A DNA stretch of 64,000 bases from Xenorhabdus miraniensis (GCF_002632615.1 NZ_NITZ01000013.1:1-64000); one strand, 5' to 3'; positions 39,103-49,226 are shown, counted from the stretch's first letter. Program-made: numbers and translations. Notes: generated from the letters alone by a model not told the origin.

Positions 39103-40865
39103 TGAAACAAAATGATATTGGTTGGTCATATGCTGATTGGGAACTTGTCAATCGCAGGATGATAGCCAAAATTTTGGCTGAACTGGAATATGAGCGTTCT
39201 ATTACCGCAATACCAACAGGTGAAAAGTGGTACATTCAGCTTGGCAACGTTGGCTATACCTTCTCTGCAAAACGTGGGATTTGGGGCTGGTTATCCATTG
39301 TTCCTGATTCATTAGAAAACGATAGTAATGAGCCATTGGAGGCCGATAGTGCACTACGCCAGCTAGCTCAAGTACTGGATATGAATGATGCCCAATTAGC
39401 TGAACATTTGGAAGATTTGTACGCAACACTGCGCGGAGACTTACAGTTATTATCAATTCGCCGCAACATGAGCGCTCAAGAACTTATTAGGCTTGATTCC
39501 GACACACTCCAATGCTTACTCTCTGCTCATCCTAAATTCATTTTTAACAAAGGCCGCCGCGGTTGGGGATTAGAAGCCCTTCATCGCTACGCACCAGAAT
39601 ATCAGGGGCATTTCCAACTACACTGGGTCGCAGCTAAGCGAGAGGTTTTCACTTGGTGTATGGACGACAATTACTCTCTAGACATTCTGCTAGAGAGTAC
39701 TATGAACCAAAGTGAACGCCAGCGTTTTAACAAACGCTGGCATGAGCTAAAACTTAATGATGATTGGATCCCCCTACCACTACATCCATGGCAATGGCAG
39801 CAGAAAATTGCCCTTCATTTTCTGCCACAAATCGCTTCCAGAGAGTTGGTTGAATTAGGTGAGTTTGGTGATAAGTATCTTGCTCAACAATCATTACGTA
39901 CGCTGACCAATGTTAGCCGCCCTGTATCATTTGATATCAAGCTACCACTGACCATTTACAATACTTCCTGCTACCGTGGTATTCCAGGGAAATATATTGG
40001 CGCAGGCCCCGCAGCTTCTCACTGGTTACAACAACAATTCGCACAAAATCCTGTTTTACAATCAAGCGGTGCTCAAATCCTTGGTGAACCTGCGGCTGGC
40101 TATATGGCTCATCCTACCTATACCACTTTGACGAAAGCACCATATCGCTATCAGGAAATGCTTGGGATTATCTGGCGTGAAAATCCATCCCTTTATTTGC
40201 AAAATGGAGAACAAGCCATACTAATGGCTACATTGATGGAAAGCGATAATCAAGATGTACCCCTGATCGCTGCTTATGTTGAACGCTCCGGTTTAAATAT
40301 AGAAGACTGGTTGACGCGTATGTTTCAAGCGGTAGTAATTCCCATTTATCACTTGATGTGTTGCTATGGGGTATCGCTGATTGCTCACGGTCAGAACATT
40401 ACTTTAGTCATGAAAAATTATGCGCCTCACCGAATATTGCTAAAAGATTTTCAGGGAGACATGCGCTTAATCGATCAAGATTTCCCTGAGGCTGTTTCAT
40501 TACCTCAAATAGTCAAAGATGTGACTGTCCGTTTATCTGCTGATTATTTAATTCATGATTTGCAAACCGGAAATTTTGTCACTGTATTGCGCTTTATTTC
40601 ACCTCTATTAGAAAAATATGGCGTCAGTGAAATTCAGTTTTATCAAATTCTGGCAAAAGTATTGCGACAATATCAAGAACAACATCCCAATATGAATGAC
40701 CGCTTTGCGTTATTTGATCTGTTTAAGCCACAGATCATTCGTGTCGTACTAAACCCAGTGAAGCTGACTTATTCTGAACATGATGGTGGTAATCGCATGT
40801 TGCCTAAATATCATCAAGATCTTGCTAACCCGCTCTATATTGCCAACAAGGAACCCGCGCTATGA
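39099..40865 (+). CDS. iucC: Aerobactin synthase
   Basis: NIS synthetase adding the second acetyl-hydroxylysine to form aerobactin; 588 residues. Shows HPKFIFNKGRRGWG, PLPLHPWQWQ, VSRPVSFDIKLPLTIYNTSC, GEPAAGYMAHP and the late motif ILLKDFQGDMRLI, which align with IucA/IucC family active-site blocks. Overlaps iucB by four bases and iucD by four bases, so the four biosynthetic genes are tightly coupled. Confidence 0.95.
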   Translation: MMKQNDIGWSYADWELVNRRMIAKILAELEYERSITAIPTGEKWYIQLGNVGYTFSAKRGIWGWLSIVPDSLENDSNEPLEADSALRQLAQVLDMNDAQLAEHLEDLYATLRGDLQLLSIRRNMSAQELIRLDSDTLQCLLSAHPKFIFNKGRRGWGLEALHRYAPEYQGHFQLHWVAAKREVFTWCMDDNYSLDILLESTMNQSERQRFNKRWHELKLNDDWIPLPLHPWQWQQKIALHFLPQIASRELVELGEFGDKYLAQQSLRTLTNVSRPVSFDIKLPLTIYNTSCYRGIPGKYIGAGPAASHWLQQQFAQNPVLQSSGAQILGEPAAGYMAHPTYTTLTKAPYRYQEMLGIIWRENPSLYLQNGEQAILMATLMESDNQDVPLIAAYVERSGLNIEDWLTRMFQAVVIPIYHLMCCYGVSLIAHGQNITLVMKNYAPHRILLKDFQGDMRLIDQDFPEAVSLPQIVKDVTVRLSADYLIHDLQTGNFVTVLRFISPLLEKYGVSEIQFYQILAKVLRQYQEQHPNMNDRFALFDLFKPQIIRVVLNPVKLTYSEHDGGNRMLPKYHQDLANPLYIANKEPAL

Positions 40866-42190
40866 GTCAGCCTTACGATTTCATCGGTATTGGTATAGGC
40901 CCTTTTAATCTTAGTACCGCTGCTCTTGGTAGCAGTATTCCTAATTTTAATGCTCTGTTCTTAGAGCGGGCATCTCGTTTTTCCTGGCATAAAGGAATAA
41001 TGCTTCCTGAATGTCATATGCAGACAAGTTTTTTGAAAGATCTGGTTAGTGCCGTTGATCCTACAAGCCCATATAGTTTTCTTAATTATTTAGTTAAACG
41101 GAAAAAATTTTACCGTTTTCTGACCACTGAACAACGTACCGTGTCTCGCGAAGAGTTTGCCGATTACCTTTCATGGGTTGCTCAAAAACTAGATTCATTG
41201 AGATTTGGCGAAGAAGTCTTAAATGTAACTTTTGATGACCAACAACAACTATTTCAAGTCACAACACAAAATAATCAGTACCTTGCTCGTCATATATGCG
41301 TAGGTATTGGTAAACGTATCCAACTACCGGCTTGTGTGCAAATGCAAAACAATCAATGCTTCCATGCAAGTGAAATGATGCTGCGTACCCCTGATTTAAC
41401 GGATAAACGTGTTTCGGTCGTCGGTGGCGGGCAAAGCGGGGCAGATCTATTCCTCAACATTTTTCGTGGTGAATGGGGAACTCCCAAACAACTCAACTGG
41501 ATTTCCCGGCGTAATAATTATCATGCACTGGATGAAGCCGCATTCTCCAATGAATACTTCACGCCAGAATATGTAGAAAGTTTTTACAGCCTCCTCCCGG
41601 AAGTAAAACATCGGATGCTAAAAGAGCAAAAGATGACTTCTGATGGCATCACTAGCGATTCATTACTCGCTATCTACCAAGCAATGTATCACCGATTTGA
41701 AGTACTACGTGAAACTCCTTGGGCAAAATTATTACCAAGTCGTGCCTTGTTAGATATGCAAAAACACGGGGAAGGCTATCGCTTGTTAACCCAACATCTC
41801 TTGGATAATGGAAAAGAATATTTTGATAGTGATATCGTCATCTTTGCGACTGGCTATCAACCCTCAGATCCCAAATTCCTTGAGCCTTTAGCGCCACGCT
41901 TGCATAACACGCAGGATGGCAAGTACCAGATAGCTCCCGATTTTACTTTAAAATGGGATGGTTCCGGCAAAAACTGCTTATTTGCTGTTAATGCAGGTAT
42001 GCACAGCCATGGGATTGCAGAGCCACAAATGAGTTTGATGGCATGGCGTTCCGCTCATATTTTAAACCGGGCGTTAGGGAAAGCTTACTTTGACCTGACA
42101 CTTTCTCCTAATGTGATCAAGTGGCGAAGTGAACCAACACAGAATTTTTCTCCAACATTTGTTAATCACCTCAGTACAACCTGTTATTAA
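40862..42190 (+). CDS. iucD: Lysine N6-monooxygenase
   Basis: FAD- and NADPH-dependent enzyme that makes N6-hydroxylysine, the first committed step of aerobactin synthesis. FAD motif GIGIGPFNLSTAAL is at residues 10-23, PECHMQTSFLKDLVSAVDPTS follows, the NADPH motif VVGGGQSGADLF lies near residue 190 and the C-terminal ATGYQPSDPKF block is typical of this hydroxylase family. 442 residues. Followed 30 bp later by iutA. Confidence 0.96.
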   Translation: MSQPYDFIGIGIGPFNLSTAALGSSIPNFNALFLERASRFSWHKGIMLPECHMQTSFLKDLVSAVDPTSPYSFLNYLVKRKKFYRFLTTEQRTVSREEFADYLSWVAQKLDSLRFGEEVLNVTFDDQQQLFQVTTQNNQYLARHICVGIGKRIQLPACVQMQNNQCFHASEMMLRTPDLTDKRVSVVGGGQSGADLFLNIFRGEWGTPKQLNWISRRNNYHALDEAAFSNEYFTPEYVESFYSLLPEVKHRMLKEQKMTSDGITSDSLLAIYQAMYHRFEVLRETPWAKLLPSRALLDMQKHGEGYRLLTQHLLDNGKEYFDSDIVIFATGYQPSDPKFLEPLAPRLHNTQDGKYQIAPDFTLKWDGSGKNCLFAVNAGMHSHGIAEPQMSLMAWRSAHILNRALGKAYFDLTLSPNVIKWRSEPTQNFSPTFVNHLSTTCY

Positions 42191-42220
42191 TTCACTCGGA
42201 CAAAACGAAGGTAATAAGCA

Positions 42221-44422
42221 ATGATAAAGCGCAGTTCTTTTTGGCTCATGACCCCCTGCTTGTCTATTATTTTGACACCATCTGTCTCGGCTGCTGAATT
42301 AAAGGAAGATAAGATTGTTGTTTCTTCCAGTCGTACTCATCGCAGCATTCCCCAAATGGCGCAAACCACTTGGGTAATCGAAAATCATGAAATTGAACAA
42401 CAGATGAATGCAGGCAAGGAACTTAAAGACATACTGGCACAATTAATTCCGGGCATGGATGTCAGCAGTCAGGGGCGAACCAACCACGGGATGAACATCC
42501 GCGGACGTTCAATAGCCGTTATGATCGATGGGGTACGTTTGAATTCATCCCGCTCGGATAGCCGTCAATTAGACTCCATTGAATCGTTCAATATTGACCA
42601 TATTGAAGTTATCTCTGGCGCAACTTCACTCTATGGCGGTGGGAGCACCGGTGGGTTGATTAACATTGTCACTAAAAAGGGGCGGCAGGGAAAACAAATT
42701 GAACTGCAACTGGGTGGCAAAAGTGGCTTTATAAACCATAAAGATCACGATGAAAATGTCGCTGCCGCGATTAGTGGGGGTACCGAAAACGTGAATGGAC
42801 GTTTTTCCGTATCCTATCAACGCTATGGTGGCTGGTTTGATGCCAAGAGTCATGAAGTCTTAATTGATAATACCCAAACGGGCCTGCAATATTCCGACCG
42901 CCTTGATGTAATGGGAACAGGAACGTTGAGCATTGATGAGCGCCAACAATTACAATTGACAACGCAATATTACAAGAGTGAATCAGATGGAAAACACGGC
43001 ATCTACCTCGGTAAAGATTTTGCTGCCGTCACGGGTAAAGCGGCGGCCTATAATGCAAGCGGATTGAATTCAGACCGTATTCCTGGCACCAAACGCCATT
43101 TGATCAGCCTACAATATTCCAATACTGATTTTCTGGGGCAAGATTTAGTTGCTCAGGCATTCTATCGGGATGAGACTTTTGCTTTCTATCCATTCCCGAC
43201 ACTCAATGAGAATAAGAAAGTCAACAGTATTGGTTCATCTGAACAAAAAACAGATTTTTACGGTGGGAAATTTACTCTAAATAGTCACCCAACTCAGAAT
43301 TTAGCGTTAACATATGGCTTTGATGCCGAACATGAAAAATTCAGCGCTAATCAACAATTCTTCAATTTGGAGACTGCTCGAGAATCGGGTGGAATGAAGC
43401 TGAAAAATGCTTATAACGTTGGCCGATATCCGGGCTATACGATCACCAATCTGGCACCTTTTTTACAGGCCAGTTACGATATTAATTCAATATTTACCAT
43501 CAACGGTGGTATACGTTATCAATATACGCAAAACAAAATTGATAATTTTGTCTCGTATAAACAACAACAAGTGATTGCTACGGGGCCAGTTAAATCAGCC
43601 GATACCATCCCGGGAGGAACAACAAGTTACAATAATTACTTGTTTAATGTCGGTGTACTCGCCAATTTGGCTGAACGCCAACAAGTCTGGTTCAGCTTCT
43701 CCCAAGGGTTTGAACTGCCGGATGTCGGAAAATACTATGGCTTAGGTGAATACGGTGAGTCAGTAAATAGACATTATCCGTTAATAAATAGTGCCAATGT
43801 CAATGACTCTAAGCTAAAAGGAATTAAGGTCAACTCATATGAATTAGGTTGGCGCTACAACGGGGATAACCTACGTACACAAATAGCCACTTATTATTCA
43901 CTGTCTGATATCACAATTGATATCAATAAAAATGATATGACTATCATTGTGAACCCCGATAAACGGCGTATTTATGGTGTAGAAGGTGCGGTGGATTACT
44001 TCTTTGAAGATAGTGACTGGAGTACCGGAACAACTTTCAATATCCTCAAATCAGAAACGAACAAAAACGGTAAATGGGAGAAACTGCCTGTTACAACAGC
44101 CAGTCCATCTAAAATAACCGCTTATATCAATTGGGAACCTGAAGATTGGGAACTCCGGTTGCAATCACAGCAAACGTTTGATGTCTCTGATGCCAATGGC
44201 AGAAAGATAGATGGGTATAATACGATTGATTTCCTGGGCACTTATCACTTGTCTGTCGGGCAAATCAATTTCAGCATTGAAAACTTACTGAATAAAGATT
44301 ACACCACGGTTTGGGGACAACGTGCTCCCGTCTTTTATAGTCCAACTTATGGCGCCTCTGAGTTATACAGCTATAAGGGGCGTGGACGGACATTTGGATT
44401 AAGTTATTCCATGACTTTCTAA
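42221..44422 (+). CDS. iutA: Ferric aerobactin TonB-dependent receptor
   Basis: Outer-membrane beta-barrel receptor for ferric aerobactin, 733 residues. A signal peptide (cleavage near VSAAEL) is followed by the TonB box-like DKIVVSSSR, the plug domain with IEVISGATSLYGGGSTGGLINIVTKKG-type sequence and a 22-strand barrel ending in aromatic Phe (GLSYSMTF). Plug and barrel motifs match pColV IutA closely (WVIENHEIEQQM; RQLDSIESFNIDHIEV). Last gene of the operon. Confidence 0.96.
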   Translation: MIKRSSFWLMTPCLSIILTPSVSAAELKEDKIVVSSSRTHRSIPQMAQTTWVIENHEIEQQMNAGKELKDILAQLIPGMDVSSQGRTNHGMNIRGRSIAVMIDGVRLNSSRSDSRQLDSIESFNIDHIEVISGATSLYGGGSTGGLINIVTKKGRQGKQIELQLGGKSGFINHKDHDENVAAAISGGTENVNGRFSVSYQRYGGWFDAKSHEVLIDNTQTGLQYSDRLDVMGTGTLSIDERQQLQLTTQYYKSESDGKHGIYLGKDFAAVTGKAAAYNASGLNSDRIPGTKRHLISLQYSNTDFLGQDLVAQAFYRDETFAFYPFPTLNENKKVNSIGSSEQKTDFYGGKFTLNSHPTQNLALTYGFDAEHEKFSANQQFFNLETARESGGMKLKNAYNVGRYPGYTITNLAPFLQASYDINSIFTINGGIRYQYTQNKIDNFVSYKQQQVIATGPVKSADTIPGGTTSYNNYLFNVGVLANLAERQQVWFSFSQGFELPDVGKYYGLGEYGESVNRHYPLINSANVNDSKLKGIKVNSYELGWRYNGDNLRTQIATYYSLSDITIDINKNDMTIIVNPDKRRIYGVEGAVDYFFEDSDWSTGTTFNILKSETNKNGKWEKLPVTTASPSKITAYINWEPEDWELRLQSQQTFDVSDANGRKIDGYNTIDFLGTYHLSVGQINFSIENLLNKDYTTVWGQRAPVFYSPTYGASELYSYKGRGRTFGLSYSMTF

Positions 44423-44455
44423 CAAAGCTGCTATTTGAAAGTTGATGAGTAGTAT

Positions 44456-44482
44456 AGATAGCCGAATAATCTTCGGCTATCT
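44456..44482. terminator. Hairpin between iutA and trkH
   Basis: 11-bp perfect stem AGATAGCCGAA/TTCGGCTATCT with a 5-base loop, 33 bp after iutA and 30 bp before the convergent trkH end. T tracts are weak on both sides; probably a bidirectional terminator. Confidence 0.6.
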
Positions 44483-44511
44483 ATCTACGCTCGATTCAAA
44501 AAACGCTCTAT

Positions 44512-45972
44512 TCAAAAACGCCAAAACGCTTTCGAACACAAAATCAGTATTGGGTAAATTTCCAGCCTTCCCAACAACATGGCGGCACACATCATCCATT
44601 TCGCTGCCGCATCAAGGTTACCAAAACCTTGTGCTGTGGCACCATATCCTATGCCCATGTTATTGATACACGCCGCAACAGTGGCAAATGAAGTTACCAA
44701 ATCATAACCGAGCAGATTCAATGCCCAGATGAAAAAGCAACTGAAAAAGACATAAAGGAAGAAGAATCCCCAAACAGAACGCAGCACCCGTTCCTGAACT
44801 ACTGATTTACCAATTTTGATGGTTGAAATGGCATTTGGATGAATGAGTTGGTTAATTTCGCTAACACTCTGTTTTGCCAAGATCATAAAGCGAAGTGCTT
44901 TGATACCGCCGCAGGTTGAGCCTACGCAGCCGCCAAAAAAACTGACCGCCAGTAACATCAGTATGGTATGAGGGGGCCACTGGGCATAATCAGCGGTTGC
45001 CAAACCGTTATCTGTCATCATGGAGCTTGTCATGAAAAAGCCATGAATGAACGCATCTTTCACACCATACATACCTGAACGATATAGCTCCAACCAAATA
45101 ATGCACACCACGCCTGCCAGTACCAACAAAAAGAATTGCAGTTCAGCGTTTTTTAACAGTGGCCTCAGGCTCCTGCGTGTCAGGGCAACGAAATAAAGCG
45201 TAAAATTGACTGCCGACAAGACTGAGAAAATCCCCCCCACCATTTCAATGGCTGCGCTGTCATAATAACCAAGGCTTTCGTTGCGGGTTGAAAATCCCCC
45301 CAAAGAAACGGTTGAGATACCATGACAAATAGCATCAAACCATGACATACCCGCAGCCCAGAAACTTACCGAACATAATCCCCCCAGCAACAGGTAAACA
45401 ACCCATAAGCTTTTGGCACTGTCTGCAAGACGCGGGGTCAATCGTTCTTCTTTGAAAGGACCCGGCATTTCTGATTGATAGAGTTTTGCGCCACCAATTC
45501 CTAATAATGGCAAGATAGCAACAGCAAGGACAATAACTCCCAGTCCACCGATAAAATTGAGCTGGGCGCGATAATAGAGTACCGAATTAGGCAGTGCAGA
45601 CACATCATTCAGCACCGTTGCCCCTGTCGTCGTAATACCTGATATACCTTCAAACATCGCGTCCACAAGGTTAATATTCAGGCTCTTGTCAAGCATAAAA
45701 GGCAAGGCGCTGAGTAACGAAAACAGCAACCAAAATAGCACAATGATAAGAAACCCATCTTGCGTGCTGGGTTGTGCTTTGGTTTTACGAGTGAAATACC
45801 AGCCGGCTCCCCCGACAATCAATCCAATGGCAAATGTTTCAAAAAAAGCAAAAACACTTTTTTCCTTATAAAACAGAGCCACGAAAATAGGCAGTAGCAT
45901 TGAGAGACTGTACAGGAGCACCAGGAAACTACAAAGATGCCCAACAATTAAAAGTTGGTTTTTTTTGACCAT
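44512..45972 (-). CDS. trkH: TrkH-family potassium uptake protein
   Basis: Potassium-conducting subunit of a Trk system, 486 residues, with multiple membrane helices. The four selectivity-filter-like loops are recognisable: ITTTGATV, STVSLGGFST, SMMTDNGLATAD and CINNMGIGYG, each with the conserved glycine. FFGGCVGSTCGGIKALR matches the intracellular-gate region of TrkH. It is notably diverged from E. coli TrkH at the N-terminus, so it may be a paralogue rather than the fadB-linked gene. It needs TrkA, which is not in the window. Divergent from lipB. Confidence 0.88.
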   Translation of the reverse strand: MVKKNQLLIVGHLCSFLVLLYSLSMLLPIFVALFYKEKSVFAFFETFAIGLIVGGAGWYFTRKTKAQPSTQDGFLIIVLFWLLFSLLSALPFMLDKSLNINLVDAMFEGISGITTTGATVLNDVSALPNSVLYYRAQLNFIGGLGVIVLAVAILPLLGIGGAKLYQSEMPGPFKEERLTPRLADSAKSLWVVYLLLGGLCSVSFWAAGMSWFDAICHGISTVSLGGFSTRNESLGYYDSAAIEMVGGIFSVLSAVNFTLYFVALTRRSLRPLLKNAELQFFLLVLAGVVCIIWLELYRSGMYGVKDAFIHGFFMTSSMMTDNGLATADYAQWPPHTILMLLAVSFFGGCVGSTCGGIKALRFMILAKQSVSEINQLIHPNAISTIKIGKSVVQERVLRSVWGFFFLYVFFSCFFIWALNLLGYDLVTSFATVAACINNMGIGYGATAQGFGNLDAAAKWMMCAAMLLGRLEIYPILILCSKAFWRF

Positions 45973-46111
45973 CTGTTAGCTCAAACAGAGATTAAAGGGA
46001 AAATCATCAAAATATATAACCATGATAATACAAAATAAAAATATATTCGTCTAATTAACAATATTATTGCTTTAAGGCATTCTCAAACTGGTGGGAATCA
46101 TCTTAGGGCGT

Positions 46112-46117
46112 TATACT
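46112..46117 (+). promoter_or_regulatory. Probable -10 element of lipB
   Basis: TATACT within GCGTTATACTGG, with a weak -35. If used, transcription would begin near 46123, after the GTG at 46091, which argues that the GTG is not the lipB start. Confidence 0.4.
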
Positions 46118-46153
46118 GGCGGGCACTTTTTGTTAACGAATGATGACGTCCCA

Positions 46154-46789
46154 TTGCAACATAACACCGTTATTTTACGCCAGTTAGGTATTCAGCCTTA
46201 CGAGCCGGTTTCTGACGCCATGCACCAGTTCACTGAGCAGCGTACTGCGGAAACACCTGACGAAATTTGGCTTGTCCAACATGAGAAAGTATTTACACAA
46301 GGCCAAGCTGGTAAAACTGAGCATGTACTTGCGCCAGGAGATATCCCTGTTATCCAATCGGATAGAGGTGGTCAAGTCACTTATCATGGCCCAGGTCAAC
46401 AGGTTATGTATGTCTTAATTGATTTGAAACGCTCAAAAATTGGAGTTCGCCAATTGGTAACTTCAATAGAAAATACAGTGATCAAAACTCTGGCGCATTT
46501 TGGTGTAGAAGCGTACGCCCGCCCGGACGCCCCCGGAGTTTATGTTTCAGGCAACAAAATATGTTCCCTTGGGCTGCGTATCCGTAAAGGATGCTCTTTC
46601 CACGGTCTGGCACTGAATATTGCAATGGACTTACAGCCATTTTTCCGCATTAACCCATGCGGCTATGCTGGCATGCAAATGATCCAACTCAGTGACTTTG
46701 TCACAGGAGTGACCATTGAAGATGTACAACCCGTTCTGGTGGAAAAATTCTGTCAGATCTTGGGATTTCAACTCGTCGATGAAAGATGA
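46154..46789 (+). CDS. lipB: Lipoyl(octanoyl) transferase
   Basis: Transfers octanoate from ACP to lipoyl domains. With the TTG start at 46154 the product has 211 residues and the catalytic pair falls at Lys135 ([11 protein letters not shown]) and Cys169 ([10 protein letters not shown]), exactly the E. coli numbers. [18 protein letters not shown] is the conserved substrate loop. An in-frame GTG at 46091 would add 21 unmatched residues and lie upstream of a plausible -10. No clear Shine-Dalgarno is seen for the TTG, so the start is moderately certain. lipA follows. Confidence 0.93.
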   Translation: MQHNTVILRQLGIQPYEPVSDAMHQFTEQRTAETPDEIWLVQHEKVFTQGQAGKTEHVLAPGDIPVIQSDRGGQVTYHGPGQQVMYVLIDLKRSKIGVRQLVTSIENTVIKTLAHFGVEAYARPDAPGVYVSGNKICSLGLRIRKGCSFHGLALNIAMDLQPFFRINPCGYAGMQMIQLSDFVTGVTIEDVQPVLVEKFCQILGFQLVDER

Positions 46790-46906
46790 TATAATTTTTT
46801 AACATTTTTCAAAAAAATTTGAATGGATTTATTGCCTCGATCGCCTTGTCATACACATCAGGCAGTAAGTCAAAATCTGAAGAATATAACTGGAACCGGC
46901 ACGATT

Positions 46907-47872
46907 ATGAGTAAACCAATTCAGATGGAACGTGGTGTCAAATACCGCGACGCAGACAAGATGGCTTTGATCCCTGTGAAGACAGTTGCCACAGAACGTG
47001 AAGCACTCTTGCGCAAACCTGAGTGGATGAAAATCAAACTTCCTGCGGATTCCAGCCGCATTCAGGGTATCAAAGCTGCAATGCGCAAAAATGGATTGCA
47101 TTCCGTCTGTGAAGAAGCCTCCTGCCCTAACCTTGCTGAGTGTTTTAACCACGGAACCGCCACCTTTATGATCCTTGGTGCCATCTGTACCCGTCGTTGC
47201 CCATTTTGTGACGTAGCACATGGTCGCCCGAATACACCTGATGCAGATGAACCCATCAAACTCGCGCAAACCATTCAAGATATGGGATTACGTTATGTTG
47301 TTATCACTTCTGTTGATCGTGATGACCTGCGTGATGGCGGTGCACAACATTTTGCTGACTGTATCGCGGCTATTCGCGAAAAAAATCCTTCGATTAAAAT
47401 CGAAACTTTGGTACCCGATTTCCGTGGCCGCATGGATCGTGCACTGGAAATCCTGACCGCAACGCCACCCGATGTATTCAACCATAATCTGGAAAACGTA
47501 CCACGGGTTTATCGTCAGGTTCGTCCGGGCGCTAACTATGAGTGGTCATTGAAGCTACTGGAAAGATTCAAGGAAGCTCACCCTGATATCCCGACTAAAT
47601 CAGGTCTGATGGTGGGATTGGGCGAAACCAATGAAGAAATTTTAGAAGTTATGCGTGATTTGCGTCGTCATGGTGTCACCATGCTGACTTTGGGACAATA
47701 TTTACAGCCAAGCCGCCATCACCTACCCGTCCAGCGTTATGTAAGTCCGGCTGAATTTGAAGAAATGAAAGAAGCCGCATTAGAAATGGGCTTTACCCAT
47801 GCAGCTTGTGGCCCATTTGTTCGTTCTTCTTACCATGCCGATTTGCAGGCCAAAGGTATGGAAGTCAAATAA
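46907..47872 (+). CDS. lipA: Lipoyl synthase
   Basis: Radical-SAM enzyme inserting two sulfurs into octanoyl groups. 321 residues, the same as E. coli. The auxiliary-cluster cysteines are in [16 protein letters not shown] and the radical-SAM motif is [11 protein letters not shown] 46907 matches the E. coli start [19 protein letters not shown]; an upstream in-frame ATG (46823) adds non-homologous residues. E. coli has ybeF between lipB and lipA and tatE after lipA; neither is present. Confidence 0.97.
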   Translation: MSKPIQMERGVKYRDADKMALIPVKTVATEREALLRKPEWMKIKLPADSSRIQGIKAAMRKNGLHSVCEEASCPNLAECFNHGTATFMILGAICTRRCPFCDVAHGRPNTPDADEPIKLAQTIQDMGLRYVVITSVDRDDLRDGGAQHFADCIAAIREKNPSIKIETLVPDFRGRMDRALEILTATPPDVFNHNLENVPRVYRQVRPGANYEWSLKLLERFKEAHPDIPTKSGLMVGLGETNEEILEVMRDLRRHGVTMLTLGQYLQPSRHHLPVQRYVSPAEFEEMKEAALEMGFTHAACGPFVRSSYHADLQAKGMEVK

Positions 47873-47888
47873 TCTATTGCCATCACCA

Positions 47889-48263
47889 ATGATAAATATT
47901 GTATTTGCTGTATTTATCGGTGGTGGCTTGGGTAGCGTGTTACGCTGGCTCATCAGCCTCCGCCTAAACACTCCTTCTTCCCCAATTGCCGTTGGTACGC
48001 TGACGGCTAATTGCATCGGTGCATTTATCATTGGATTAGGGTTGGCTTATTTCAATAAAGCGACGCACCTTGATCCTGTTTGGAAATTAATGCTAACTAC
48101 GGGCTTCTGTGGCGGCCTGACGACCTTCTCTACCTTCTCCGCTGAAGTGGTTTATCTGTTACAGGCAGGAAAGATAAGCTGGGCACTGCTTGCTGTGCTG
48201 GCAAATGTGATAGGCTCGTTACTGATGACAGGGCTTGCTTTTGCAGTTATGAACAAACTTTAA
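47889..48263 (+). CDS. crcB: Fluoride ion channel CrcB (Fluc)
   Basis: Small dual-topology membrane protein that exports fluoride; 124 residues with four helices. Family hallmarks are [11 protein letters not shown] at the N-terminus, [12 protein letters not shown] with the pore Asn, and [17 protein letters not shown] with the phenylalanine box. ATG 47889 aligns with the E. coli start. It lies 16 bp after lipA, leaving no room for a fluoride riboswitch, and next to cspE as in E. coli. Confidence 0.95.
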   Translation: MINIVFAVFIGGGLGSVLRWLISLRLNTPSSPIAVGTLTANCIGAFIIGLGLAYFNKATHLDPVWKLMLTTGFCGGLTTFSTFSAEVVYLLQAGKISWALLAVLANVIGSLLMTGLAFAVMNKL

Positions 48264-48297
48264 TGCCCTGTTAAAATTCAACACCGACAAAAGATAA

Positions 48298-48323
48298 AAA
48301 ACCCGTTGCTAAGAACGGGTTTT
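48298..48323. terminator. Bidirectional terminator between crcB and cspE
   Basis: Perfect 10-bp stem AAAACCCGTT/AACGGGTTTT with a 6-base loop, flanked by A and T tracts, 34 bp after crcB and 20 bp after cspE (-). Confidence 0.9.
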
Positions 48324-48342
48324 AAGAATACGGGGGTTGAAA

Positions 48343-48552
48343 TTAGATTGCGACAACGTTCGCAGCAGATGGACCTTTTTCACCCTCAGTAATATCAAAC
48401 TCTACTTGTTGACCTTCGGTCAGAGTTTTGAATCCGTTAGACTGAATGGCGGAAAAGTGTACAAAAACATCTTTGCTACCATCTTCTGGAGTGATAAAAC
48501 CGAATCCTTTGGATTCATTAAACCACTTAACGTTACCTTTAATTTTTGACAT
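48343..48552 (-). CDS. cspE: Cold-shock protein CspE
   Basis: 69-residue OB-fold RNA chaperone with RNP1 (KGFGFITP) and RNP2 (VFVHFSAI) motifs. [19 protein letters not shown] is nearly identical to E. coli CspE, and the crcB neighbour fits cspE rather than cspC. The ATG at 48552 is preceded by AAAGGTAAG; the frame is open upstream for 14 codons, but those are not part of the family. Confidence 0.95.
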   Translation of the reverse strand: MSKIKGNVKWFNESKGFGFITPEDGSKDVFVHFSAIQSNGFKTLTEGQQVEFDITEGEKGPSAANVVAI

Positions 48553-48740
48553 CAAACTTACCTTTAATAAAAAAAGACACAAACATAGCGTCACGTACAG
48601 TACAACAAATAATATAGTCTATTGTCTGTAACATAGATCACGAAATATATACAAAATGCAAAAAAACGTACTTTTCGTTTAGTTACATTGACTGATTTTA
48701 TACGCCAATAGTGATTTCACAAATAAATTAGCGTCTTATT

Positions 48741-49226
48741 TCAGCTTTGTTTACTTTTCGCCTTTCTACCTTTTTCGTGTTCTAGCAGCCATCCTTTGAT
48801 ATCCAACCCGCCGGTATAACCAACTAGCTTACCATCATGACCAATTACTCTATGGCAAGGTACAATCAATGAAATTGGATTGCGTGAATTTGCCATGCCA
48901 ACCGCACGACAATAATTTACTGAACCCAACGTTAGTGCCAATTGTTTATAACTCCACATCTCACCATAAGGAATGTTGCATAACTGCTGCCAGACTCGTT
49001 TCTGGAATTCAGTTCCCCGCATACTTAAGGGGACCGTAAACGTCAGCCGCTTTCCTTTGAAATATTCCTGTAACTCTTTTGCACACTGCTTAGTAATCAC
49101 ATTCTTAGATTCTAATGCTTTCTTTTCATTAACGAAATAAATGCTCGTTACTCCTTCATCATCCGCAGTGATATGTACATAAGGCTTGGGAAATCCTTCT
49201 GGAGTATTCAGGTAATGATGGTACAT
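48741..49226 (-). CDS. ogt: Methylated-DNA-protein cysteine methyltransferase
   Basis: Repairs O6-alkylguanine by transfer to its own cysteine. The 161-residue protein has the active site IVPCHRV with Cys124, the helix-turn-helix region FQKRVWQQLCNIPYGEMWSYKQLA and the arginine finger in YCRAVGMANSRNP. A strong GGAGGTAG precedes the ATG at 49226. It could be named ogt or ada-C; no AraC-type Ada domain is attached. Confidence 0.93.
   Translation of the reverse strand: MYHHYLNTPEGFPKPYVHITADDEGVTSIYFVNEKKALESKNVITKQCAKELQEYFKGKRLTFTVPLSMRGTEFQKRVWQQLCNIPYGEMWSYKQLALTLGSVNYCRAVGMANSRNPISLIVPCHRVIGHDGKLVGYTGGLDIKGWLLEHEKGRKAKSKQS

Noticed and set aside
42480..42960. A duplicated or broken iutA plug domain
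   Set aside because: The receptor reads through without interruption and aligns end to end with IutA; apparent repeats are ordinary plug-domain glycine loops.
47873..47888. Fluoride riboswitch before crcB
   Set aside because: Only 16 bp separate lipA and crcB, too short for the riboswitch fold.
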